From: an uncultured Bacteroidia bacterium
Lineage (GTDB): Bacteria; Bacteroidota; Bacteroidia; Bacteroidales; UBA932
Assembly: GCA_902767355.1 (NCBI GenBank)
Contig: CACXHG010000145.1
Coordinates: 1-41,279, forward strand
Direction of reading: 5' to 3'
DNA length: 41,279 nucleotides
Shown here: piece after piece, positions 24,119 through 30,647 of the stretch
Layout of the letters: every line of letters begins with the position of its first letter
Position numbering within the stretch: position 1 is the first letter of the stretch
Made by a program: the position numbers and the translations under genes
Notes under the pieces: model-generated
What the model was told of the DNA's origin: nothing
Database searches by the model: none
Seen by the model: only the letters and a program-made list of their open reading frames with translations

Positions 24119-24157
24119 AATAATTCGGCAAAATACAATTATAATTGCCGAATTATT
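24119..24157 (-). promoter_or_regulatory. Perfect 13-bp inverted repeat, probable operator of the toxin-antitoxin pair
   Basis: AATAATTCGGCAA (24119-24131) and TTGCCGAATTATT (24145-24157) are exact reverse complements 13 bp apart, starting 18 bp before the antitoxin ATG. A -7-like TATTTTG on the minus strand (24135-24129) lies across the inner edge of the first arm. Binding there by the winged-helix part of the antitoxin would repress its own operon, as AbiEi-type antitoxins do. Confidence 0.65.
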
Positions 24158-24184
24158 AAAACTGGTGCCGTCATTCGCCCCCTT

Positions 24185-24342
24185 TGTTGCGACCGTTCCC
24201 GGAGTCTCTTCCCCGACCCGCAACACAATCATCCCCGAGCCCCCAAAAACACCTTCAATCCGAAAAATGTCGCCTTCAGAGCGAAAAATGTCGGGTTCGC
24301 GGTTTTTCGCTTTTTCTCAGGGTTTTTTGTATATATGTTTGC
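24185..24342 (+). repeat. Promoter module copy B
   Basis: This copy matches A and C from GTTGCG through the -7 element, including the GGAGTCTCTTCCCCG core, the two direct repeats and the T-rich stretch, then stops: the leader to the following gene is unrelated to those of A and C. The C-rich spacer is shorter. With the palindrome before it, it fills the gap between the toxin-antitoxin pair and lipoprotein B. Confidence 0.85.
24261..24341 (+). promoter_or_regulatory. Paired 12-bp direct repeats and -7 element, copy B (candidate LytTR site)
   Basis: CGAAAAATGTCG at 24261-24272 and again at 24282-24293, 21 bp apart, followed 40 bases later by TATGTTTG (24334-24341). Geometry is identical to copies A and C. 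The inferred leader to lipoprotein B is about 20 nt. Confidence 0.6.
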
Positions 24343-24365
24343 GGCTAGATTACTAGAACACGGAA

Positions 24366-24995
24366 ATGAAAAGGTTCATATTTGTTTTTCTCGCCGCTGT
24401 ACTATGCTCATGTGGGGAACACATTGGTTCTGCCAAGTACTATTCAAAGGACATTATTGGGTGGTACAAGTGCACTGTTGCAGAATGGATGCACCCTATG
24501 GCTATAGATATCAACAACGATGGAGTTGTAGGGCGAGACCTAATGAGTGAAGTAGAGAGCATAACCATGGCCGATATAGCTCTGAAAAGGATACCCGTAA
24601 GGATAACTGATATAAATGGGTTTGATACACCTTCGGACTATATCTACGTGCAAGTCCCTCACCAAGGCCTATTCTACGAGGAATCGTCAGATACTTATAT
24701 ACCTGGGCTAACGACAGATTTCTTTTATTTTTATTTTACGTATTCCATTGACACTAATGGTGATATCCGCATATCTCGACCGGTTGTCGAAGATTTGGGC
24801 CTTAGCTATGTACAGTTGCCGGGAAATAAGGATGTCAATATCAATCAGCTTGGTAATAATGTCCTTGATTATACAATTATTACCACTTTTTATGACTTTA
24901 ATTCGCAGCGCTTTGTGACCGGCCCGGTACATTATCGCTATGAGAGGATATATAGTGATCCATACGAGACTAGTTGGAAGACGCTGGTAAAATAG
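24366..24995 (+). CDS. Small lipoprotein B with an Asp-rich loop, unknown family
   Basis: The 209-residue product has a short lipoprotein signal ending LCSC (Cys16). It is not visibly related to lipoproteins A and C. Near residue 48 it has DINNDGVVGRDLMSE, an EF-hand-like Asp/Asn loop (Asp48, Asn50, Asp52, Gly53) that may bind calcium; similar DINGDG patterns occur in many uncharacterised Bacteroidota lipoproteins. The rest is rich in Tyr/Phe and beta-prone. It is followed by its own terminator and shares the promoter module, so co-regulation with A and C is likely. Confidence 0.78.
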   Translation: MKRFIFVFLAAVLCSCGEHIGSAKYYSKDIIGWYKCTVAEWMHPMAIDINNDGVVGRDLMSEVESITMADIALKRIPVRITDINGFDTPSDYIYVQVPHQGLFYEESSDTYIPGLTTDFFYFYFTYSIDTNGDIRISRPVVEDLGLSYVQLPGNKDVNINQLGNNVLDYTIITTFYDFNSQRFVTGPVHYRYERIYSDPYETSWKTLVK

Positions 24996-25016
24996 ATGCA
25001 TCCTTACATATTTGCT

Positions 25017-25054
25017 AACGTGGGGCAGCCCGTTTTGGCAGCCTCACGTTTTTT
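25017..25054 (+). terminator. Terminator of lipoprotein B
   Basis: AACGTGGGGC (25017-25026) pairs with GCCTCACGTT (25041-25050) over 10 bp with one G-U pair, followed by a run of six T. Confidence 0.8.
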
Positions 25055-25119
25055 GAATGTTGCTGCTGATGTGACGTTGCCTGAATCTGGCAGTCGATAT
25101 TTCAAGATCCTGCCCGCCG

Positions 25120-25166
25120 TTTCAACCCGAAAAATGTCGCCTTCAGCGCGAAAAATGTTGCCTTCG
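25120..25166 (+). repeat. Promoter module copy D (partial)
   Basis: About 47 bp match the direct-repeat core of copies A-C (TTCAACCCG, first repeat, CCTTCAG, second repeat with one change, then TTCGCGG). The upstream palindrome, the C-rich spacer and the TATGTTTG leader are absent. Retention of just the repeat pair marks it as the functional core of the module. Confidence 0.75.
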
Positions 25167-25219
25167 CGGGGTGCGGAAATCTCCGGGTTTGTACGGGGCT
25201 GACAAAAACGGTATATTTG
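25128..25219 (+). promoter_or_regulatory. Direct-repeat pair plus consensus promoter of the sensor kinase operon
   Basis: CGAAAAATGTCG (25128-25139) and CGAAAAATGTTG (25149-25160) are 21 bp apart. Downstream, TTTG (25188-25191), 20 bp, and TATATTTG (25212-25219) form an exact Bacteroidota consensus promoter. The gap from repeats to -7 element is 51 bp, 11 bp (one helical turn) more than in A-C. Confidence 0.65.
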
Positions 25220-25239
25220 TCCGACAGGAGCAGTGCGCA

Positions 25240-26349
25240 ATGGGCATCAACATTTTCAACACATATAAGACCACCAGGCGCGAGATGCACATGCGGCATC
25301 TCGGACTGATAGCCCTGGCCGTGGTTTTCAGCTGGGTGCTGTGGGTTATCGTGGACTATCCGGAGTATTCCACGCTTCACGGTAAAGCTCTGGTGCTGGA
25401 ATTGCTCAAACAGTTCGGCGAACAGCTTGTAGAGACTACGATTCTGCTGGAGATATCCTTGCTGTACATCAAAGGCATCGTCCGCTTTTTCTGGGACAAG
25501 GAGAAGAATCTTAAGAACCTCATTATCCAGGTGATGATTCTGGCAGTGCTCAACGGCTTCTCATCGGTGATGATGGGCCTTCTCTACCGGCAATTATACC
25601 CCGCAAAAGAGCGCATCTTCGCGCAGATAGCCTTTACGGATTATCTTAGTCTCTCAGTGCTGACCACAGCCTATTTGGTCATCTTCCTTATCAACCGCTA
25701 TCGAGACGAGATGGATGCTCACCTTGAGGCGGAGCGCAAACTCAAGGAAGAGGAGAATATCCGCCTGAAAGCGCAATTGAAAAACCTGTCGCTTCAGACC
25801 GACAATCACTTCGTTTTCAATAGCTTGAGTACGCTCGCCAGCCTCATCAAAACATCACCGGAAGATGCGGGCGCCTTTGTGGTTGATTTCTCCAGTATGT
25901 ACAGATATCTGGTTACAAACGGAGCCAGGGACATCGTTTCGCTAAAAGACGAACTCGCGTTTGCGGGCGATTACATTGAGCTGCTAAAGTACCGCTACAG
26001 CGGCGTCAGTGTGATCATAGATGCCTCGCTCTCCGCTATTCACGGCTATGCCAGTCCTGCGGCCATTGAGGGCCTGATAGAGAACGCCGTAAAGCATAAC
26101 CGGCACGGCAAAGATGACACCCTGCGCATTGAGATAAAGAAAGACGGGGACTACATAGTAGTATCCAACAACATTTTACCTATAGCAGGCGAAAGCCGCA
26201 CCACTGGCACCGGACTGGCCACACTCAGGGATAGGTATCTCATGCTGTGCGGCAAGCCGGTGACAGTGTTGAACGACGGTGCAACCTTCACCGTCACACT
26301 TCCGATTATGTATGAGGAGGACCTGAAAGATGAAAGTATTGATTATTGA
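25240..26349 (+). CDS. LytS/YehU-type membrane sensor histidine kinase
   Basis: The 369-residue protein has four predicted membrane segments (about residues 19-39, 63-83, 93-116 and 133-152), a coiled-coil linker, a His_kinase (PF06580) domain with phospho-acceptor His190 in DNHFVFNSLS, and an ATPase domain with the N-box LIENAVKHN (around Asn282) and the TGTGLATLRDRY glycine box. There is almost no periplasmic sensor domain, so the signal is probably sensed in the membrane. The ATG used lies 20 nt after the promoter and 9 nt after AGGAG; an earlier frame start precedes the promoter. It overlaps the regulator gene by 20 nt. Confidence 0.9.
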   Translation: MGINIFNTYKTTRREMHMRHLGLIALAVVFSWVLWVIVDYPEYSTLHGKALVLELLKQFGEQLVETTILLEISLLYIKGIVRFFWDKEKNLKNLIIQVMILAVLNGFSSVMMGLLYRQLYPAKERIFAQIAFTDYLSLSVLTTAYLVIFLINRYRDEMDAHLEAERKLKEEENIRLKAQLKNLSLQTDNHFVFNSLSTLASLIKTSPEDAGAFVVDFSSMYRYLVTNGARDIVSLKDELAFAGDYIELLKYRYSGVSVIIDASLSAIHGYASPAAIEGLIENAVKHNRHGKDDTLRIEIKKDGDYIVVSNNILPIAGESRTTGTGLATLRDRYLMLCGKPVTVLNDGATFTVTLPIMYEEDLKDESIDY

Positions 26350-27088
26350 GGATGAGGCTCATATTGCAGCCGCGATGAAAGCGCTGCTGAAGAAGTTGCG
26401 GCCGGAGGCAGAAATAGTGGGTGTGACCACCAACATAAGCGACTCGCGCCGGATGATAGAATCGCACCCGGACCTGGATATAATCTTCTCCGACATAAGG
26501 ATAGACGACGGCCTGTCTTTCACGATATTCGAGAGCGTTAAGACTGAGGCGATGATTGTCTTTACCACCGCCTATAACGAATATGCGCTCAAGGCATTTG
26601 ACTTTCATTGCGTGGATTACCTCCTAAAGCCCGTCACAGAAAAGACGCTGGAGGTGACACTTCTCAAATGCGAATCCCGCACCGCCAGAATAGATAACGC
26701 TGTCATTAGGGCCATCACAGAAGAAATCCTCAGCCGCAGCGTCCGCTACCGCCAGCGTATCCTGCTTCATGTCGGCCGAGAAACCAGCATCTGGCCTGTG
26801 TCCAGAATAAGCTATATAACGACGGAAAAAGGCGTGACAAGTGCCTTTTTGGACAACGGTCAGGCCGGGATAGTAAACTACTCCATCACAGATTTGGCCG
26901 AGAGCTTGCCACCTGAGACATTCCTGCGCATCAACCGCCAGGCCATAGTGAACATAGGCAGCATTGCAAAGCTATCACGTGGCGATAGTCGCGAAAACAC
27001 CCTTACACTTGCAGAGCCTTACTCTGGCATAACATTCCCCATCAGCCAGGAAAAGAAGAAGCAGCTGCAGGAATTGCTGGACAGGTAA
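26330..27088 (+). CDS. LytTR-family response regulator
   Basis: This 252-residue regulator has a receiver domain with acidic pocket Glu7/Asp8, phospho-acceptor Asp55 (IIFSDIRI), Thr79-Thr80 and Lys100 (LLKP), then a LytTR DNA-binding domain from about residue 143 (ILLHVGRETSIWPVSRISYI, then FLRINRQAIVNIGSIAKL). LytTR domains bind pairs of short direct repeats about two helical turns apart. Such paired repeats lie upstream of its own operon and of three lipoprotein genes nearby. It overlaps the kinase gene, its evident partner. Confidence 0.92.
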   Translation: MKVLIIEDEAHIAAAMKALLKKLRPEAEIVGVTTNISDSRRMIESHPDLDIIFSDIRIDDGLSFTIFESVKTEAMIVFTTAYNEYALKAFDFHCVDYLLKPVTEKTLEVTLLKCESRTARIDNAVIRAITEEILSRSVRYRQRILLHVGRETSIWPVSRISYITTEKGVTSAFLDNGQAGIVNYSITDLAESLPPETFLRINRQAIVNIGSIAKLSRGDSRENTLTLAEPYSGITFPISQEKKKQLQELLDR

Positions 27089-27104
27089 TGCAGGTATGCA
27101 ATGC

Positions 27105-27141
27105 AAAAAAAGCGGAGCCGCCACGCTAGGTCAGCTCCGCT
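27105..27141 (-). terminator. Terminator of lipoprotein C
   Basis: On the minus strand AGCGGAGC (27141-27134) pairs with GCTCCGCT (27118-27111), followed by a T-run. It is the near-identical counterpart of the lipoprotein A terminator. On the plus strand the hairpin is followed eight bases later by TTTTT, so it may also end the kinase-regulator transcript. Confidence 0.82.
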
Positions 27142-27162
27142 GTATAAACTTTTTGTTGCTTA

Positions 27163-27834
27163 TTATTCCACACTCTTTATGAATTCGCGGCCGAAAGCGT
27201 CGGTGATACGGACTTCTACCGGCGGGAAAGGGGTCGTATTATTCCTCTGATATGCAAATTTTTTATACTCAGGATATTCTTTCTTAGGGTGATTATCTTC
27301 TGATCTTTTGAATAGACATATGCTAAACCCACCAACAGTAGTACTACTCCAACTGTATGGGTAGTAATCTGTGAGCATTGCTGTGCCATAAGTCAGATCT
27401 TCCAATGGTCTTAATATGTATGAATGCTTATACTCGTACCAGACCTGACATAAATCGTTAATAGAAGAACCTGCCTTATGTGCATCATCGTAATCATCAA
27501 GTGTAATTATATCAACATCACACAGTCGCCAATCTACAGCGCACCAGCATGACCGGGACATCGTGGCGGAAGTTAAAGCGGGTCTTTTCCCCGAATAAGT
27601 CAAGTTAGTATCGATAGCTTTATAGAATCGTCGGCTGTCGGAGTCATATTCTTCATTGTAATCAGCGAGATTGCCGTTGATATTAATCCTATCGTCCCCA
27701 ATATCTATGCTTATATCCTCAACCCTATATATACGCGAATACGGTTCACCAACTACGGCCTCTGTTGTCTTTACACATGATTGAAGAAATAAAACGAACA
27801 TGGCCAATGTTATCATTGAAAGAACTCTATTCAT
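27163..27834 (-). CDS. Small lipoprotein C, paralogue of lipoprotein A
   Basis: The 223-residue product has a lipoprotein signal ending LQSC (Cys20). It matches lipoprotein A in length and in blocks (IYRVEDI, DLCQVWYEYKHS, EYPEYKK, VEVRITDAFGREFIK), while residues about 45-95 and 150-185 differ strongly. The family is unrecognised. Unlike A it has a full Shine-Dalgarno AAGGAGG (27848-27842) 7 nt before the ATG, so it may be the better translated copy. It lies in inverted orientation to A with near-identical promoter and terminator. Confidence 0.8.
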   Translation of the reverse strand: MNRVLSMITLAMFVLFLQSCVKTTEAVVGEPYSRIYRVEDISIDIGDDRININGNLADYNEEYDSDSRRFYKAIDTNLTYSGKRPALTSATMSRSCWCAVDWRLCDVDIITLDDYDDAHKAGSSINDLCQVWYEYKHSYILRPLEDLTYGTAMLTDYYPYSWSSTTVGGFSICLFKRSEDNHPKKEYPEYKKFAYQRNNTTPFPPVEVRITDAFGREFIKSVE

Positions 27835-27840
27835 ATTTCT

Positions 27841-28040
27841 GCCTCCTTAAAAAACTATATTCAGAATGAAATTCGGCCGCAAACATATATACAAAAAAAC
27901 CGGAGAAAAAGCGAAAAACCGCGAACCCGACATTTTTCGCTCTGAAGGCGACATTTTTCGGGTTGAACGGGGGGTGGGTGGTTCGGGGATGACTGTGTTG
28001 CGGGCCGGGGAAGAGACTCCGGGAACGGGCGCAACAGTTC
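27841..28040 (-). repeat. Promoter module copy C (inverted relative to A and B)
   Basis: Reading on the minus strand, it runs from GAACTGTTGCG through GGAGTCTCTTCCCCGG, a C-rich spacer, the direct-repeat pair, the T-rich stretch and -7 element, to the leader TTCATTCTGAATATAG shared with copy A. Differences from A are confined mainly to the C-rich spacer and a few single bases. Confidence 0.85.
27880..27960 (-). promoter_or_regulatory. Paired 12-bp direct repeats and -7 element, copy C (candidate LytTR site)
   Basis: On the minus strand CGAAAAATGTCG at 27960-27949 and 27939-27928, 21 bp apart, then 40 bp to TATGTTTG (27887-27880). The arrangement is the same as in A and B. Confidence 0.6.
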
Positions 28041-28343
28041 GCCAAAGTGGCGTCAAGGCGATGTGCCCCAGAGGAATCTCAGAGGGGGATTGGCTTGGCG
28101 CCATAGGCCAAAATCGGGCTCTGGCGACAAGCGGATCACGGCCGTAGGCCCTTCTGGCGCAGGTGGGTTTGACGCCACCTTGGCAGATCTGGGAGCCGGT
28201 GAGCGTTTCGCGGCTCCACGCTCACGGGAGGCGACGGCGAGGCACGCCGGTGAGTAAACCGCGGCCATACGCTCACCGGGGGCGAGTGTGGGTGCAGCGA
28301 GCCACGGCCGGCCAAACGATGCCGGTGGGAGCGCCCCCCTGCC
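28041..28343. other. GC-rich non-coding region with serial hairpins and a 51-bp tandem repeat
   Basis: No convincing gene is seen here. Three inverted repeats follow one another: AGGTGG/CCACCT (28161-28180), GTGAGCGT/ACGCTCAC (28199-28225) and CCGGTGAG/CTCACCGG (28247-28279). The last two belong to two imperfect tandem units of 51 bp (28195-28245 and 28246-28296). The region lies downstream of ispD and upstream of lipoprotein C, both on the minus strand, and has no T-run typical of a terminator. Confidence 0.55.
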
Positions 28344-29015
28344 CTAGCCCAGCAGCGGGCGGGCCAGGTCGAGGTCTTCGGGGGTGGTGATCTTGAGGTT
28401 GTAGCGCAGGCCGTCCACCAGGTTGATGCGGTAGCCGGCGGCTTCAACCACGGAGGCGTCGTCGGTGTAGGCGGGGTCGTAGGGCAGACGGTAGGCGGCC
28501 TTGAGCACTTCGCTACGAAAGATCTGCGGGGTCTGGACCAGGCGGATGTCGTCGCGGCGCAGCACATAGCTCTCCGGGCCGCTGACCTCGCGCACGGTCT
28601 CTACAGGAGCTACTGCCGGCACGGCATTGCCCAACTCTTCGCCGGCGGCGAACATCCTCTCCAGAAATTCGGCAGTGACCAGCGGCCGCACGCCGTCGTG
28701 CACCGCCACCACGGTCTCGTCGGGCAGATACTGAAGCGCATTGGCCACTGAGTGAAAGCGCGTTATGCCGCCGGATGGAATGGCATAGCGCTCCAGAAAA
28801 CCCGTCTCGGAGCAGTATTTTTTCCAATAATCTTTCCACTCAGGGCTCACCACGACGATGATGCCCACCGGAAAGGACAGCGACAGAAACTTCTCTATCG
28901 TGTGCTGCAGCAAGGGTTTTCCGCCCAGCTTGATGAACTGCTTGGGGATGTCGGCGCCCATACGGGTCCCGCTGCCACCGGCAACGATGATTGCATATTT
29001 TTTCCGCCCTGCCAT
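28344..29015 (-). CDS. ispD: 2-C-methyl-D-erythritol 4-phosphate cytidylyltransferase
   Basis: The 223-residue cytosolic enzyme makes CDP-methylerythritol in the non-mevalonate isoprenoid pathway. It shows the nucleotide-binding AIIVAGGSGTRMGADIPKQF, the VHDGVRPLV metal-binding segment, and the C-terminal YNLKITTPEDLDLA signature. It is monocistronic and divergent from purH, with a -7 element 22 nt before its ATG. Confidence 0.95.
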   Translation of the reverse strand: MAGRKKYAIIVAGGSGTRMGADIPKQFIKLGGKPLLQHTIEKFLSLSFPVGIIVVVSPEWKDYWKKYCSETGFLERYAIPSGGITRFHSVANALQYLPDETVVAVHDGVRPLVTAEFLERMFAAGEELGNAVPAVAPVETVREVSGPESYVLRRDDIRLVQTPQIFRSEVLKAAYRLPYDPAYTDDASVVEAAGYRINLVDGLRYNLKITTPEDLDLARPLLG

Positions 29016-29036
29016 AAGAAGAGTTTTTTTGTACTA

Positions 29037-29044
29037 CAAAAGTA
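29037..29044 (-). promoter_or_regulatory. -7 element of ispD
   Basis: On the minus strand TACTTTTG matches TAnnTTTG exactly. No clear -33 TTTG is visible at the right spacing. Confidence 0.5.
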
Positions 29045-29052
29045 AATTATTT

Positions 29053-29077
29053 CCCACAATTTGACTAAATTTGTGGG
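29053..29077. promoter_or_regulatory. Inverted repeat between ispD and purH
   Basis: CCCACAA (29053-29059) and TTGTGGG (29071-29077) form a perfect 7-bp inverted repeat whose inner bases extend the symmetry with one offset. It overlaps the purH -7 element and lies next to the ispD one, so a protein bound here could affect both. The regulator is unknown. Confidence 0.4.
29066..29073 (+). promoter_or_regulatory. -7 element of the purH-mre operon
   Basis: TAAATTTG matches TAnnTTTG exactly and lies 24 nt before the purH ATG; no good -33 TTTG is seen at 19-21 bp. Confidence 0.5.
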
Positions 29078-29097
29078 CTATTATACGGTGTTCTCAA

Positions 29098-30624
29098 ATG
29101 GATAAAATCAAGAAAATAGAAAGTGCTCTGATATCAGTCTTTTACAAGGACGGTATCGACGAAATAGCCGCTGCCCTGAGCGCGCGCGGCACCAAACTGA
29201 TTTCTACCGGCGGCACCTGGGACTACCTCACCGGCAAGGGATTCGATGTGGCCAAGGTCGAGGACCTGACCGGATATCCCTCTATCCTGGGCGGCCGCGT
29301 CAAGACCCTGCACCCCAAGGTATTCGGCGGCATCCTGGCCCGCCGCGACAATGCCACCGACCGCGAGCAGATGGCTCAGTATGAGATCCCGGCAGTGGAC
29401 CTGGTCATCGTGGACCTCTACCCCTTCGACGAATATGTGGCTAAGGGCGCTAGCCATCAGGAGATTATCGAGAAGATAGACATCGGCGGCATTTCGCTCA
29501 TCCGCGCCGCCGCCAAGAACTATAAGGACGTGGTGATCGTACCCTGCAAGGATCTCTACGGCAAGCTTCTGGAGTGCATCCAGGCCCACGACGGCGGCAC
29601 CACCGAGGCCGAGCGCCTGGGCTTTGCAAAATGGGCTTTTGCCGTGAGCAGCAACTACGACACTTCCATTTTCAACTACCTCAACCGCGACGGCGAGGTC
29701 AAAGCCTTCTCTTTCAACAGCCTGGAGCCGACACACCTGCGCTACGGCGAGAATCCTCACCAGGAAGCGGCCTTCTACGGCAAGGCCGGCGCCCTGCCCC
29801 GCCAGCTGCACGGCAAGGAGATCTCCTACAACAATATGCTGGACATAGAGGCGGCCATAGAGCTCATAGACGACTTTGACTCCACCGCCCTGGCCATCAT
29901 CAAGCACAACAACGCCTGCGGCTGCGCGGTGCGTCCCACCGTGCTCGAGGCCTGGAAGGACGCCCTTGCCGGCGACCCGGTGAGTGCCTTCGGCGGCATC
30001 ATCATCACCAACGCCGCCATAGACGCCGCTACCGCAGAAGAAATCAACAAGATATTCTTCGAGGTTATCATCGCGCCCGAATACAGCGCCGAAGCCCTTG
30101 AGATTCTCGAGAGTAAGAAGAACCGCATCATCCTGGAGCGCGGCGGCGTGAAACCCAGCGCCATCAAGTTCCGCTCCATGCTGGGCGGCGCCCTGGTGCA
30201 GCAGCGCGACACGGTGGCCGAGACCGCGGCCGACCTGACTCCGGTGACAGACAAAAAGCCCACCGAGGCCCAGGTAAAGGACCTGCTGTTCGCCAACCGG
30301 CTGGTGAAACATTCCAAATCCAACGCCATCGTGCTGGCAAAGGACAATATGCTTCTGGCCAGCGGAATAGGCCAGACATCCCGCGTGGATGCCTTACGGC
30401 AGGCCATCGCCAAGGCCCGCAGTTTCGGCTTTGACCTGAGCGGTGCAGTGATGGCTTCGGACGCCTTCTTCCCCTTCCCCGACTGCGTGGAGATTGCCCA
30501 CGAGGCGGGCATCACCGCAGTGATTCACCCCGGCGGCAGCATCCGCGACGGCGAGAGCGTGGATTTCTGCAACGGCCACGGCATGGCCATGGTGACCACC
30601 GGCAAGCGCCACTTTAAACATTAG
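29098..30624 (+). CDS. purH: Bifunctional AICAR formyltransferase/IMP cyclohydrolase
   Basis: The 508-residue enzyme carries out the last two steps of IMP synthesis. The N-terminal MGS-like cyclohydrolase domain shows LISTGGTWDYL and LGGRVKTLHPKVFGGIL; the C-terminal transformylase domain shows IIKHNNACGCAV and AVIHPGGSIRDGE. The ATG of MDKIKKIESALIS was chosen because the longer frame begins inside the promoter. A 23-nt gap leads to mreB without a terminator, so readthrough into the cell-shape genes is expected. Confidence 0.95.
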   Translation: MDKIKKIESALISVFYKDGIDEIAAALSARGTKLISTGGTWDYLTGKGFDVAKVEDLTGYPSILGGRVKTLHPKVFGGILARRDNATDREQMAQYEIPAVDLVIVDLYPFDEYVAKGASHQEIIEKIDIGGISLIRAAAKNYKDVVIVPCKDLYGKLLECIQAHDGGTTEAERLGFAKWAFAVSSNYDTSIFNYLNRDGEVKAFSFNSLEPTHLRYGENPHQEAAFYGKAGALPRQLHGKEISYNNMLDIEAAIELIDDFDSTALAIIKHNNACGCAVRPTVLEAWKDALAGDPVSAFGGIIITNAAIDAATAEEINKIFFEVIIAPEYSAEALEILESKKNRIILERGGVKPSAIKFRSMLGGALVQQRDTVAETAADLTPVTDKKPTEAQVKDLLFANRLVKHSKSNAIVLAKDNMLLASGIGQTSRVDALRQAIAKARSFGFDLSGAVMASDAFFPFPDCVEIAHEAGITAVIHPGGSIRDGESVDFCNGHGMAMVTTGKRHFKH

Positions 30625-30647
30625 AAAACAAATCAATACTCAAGAAT

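Noticed and set aside
24102..24131. An upstream TTG start for the fused antitoxin
   Set aside because: It would place the start inside the palindrome and the likely -7 region; the ATG at 24101 is a better fit.
21841..28040. The dispersed modules as an insertion sequence, MITE or CRISPR-like array
   Set aside because: No terminal inverted repeats, target duplications, transposase or regular spacer pattern is visible; each copy sits at a fixed distance from a gene start.
28053..28268. A 71-residue open frame on the minus strand between ispD and lipoprotein C
   Set aside because: There is no recognisable motif, ribosome site or family resemblance, and the stretch is dominated by inverted repeats.
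18291..28343. The accessory block as an integrative element
   Set aside because: No integrase, tRNA, attachment-site repeats or transfer genes are present; both borders join core genes directly.
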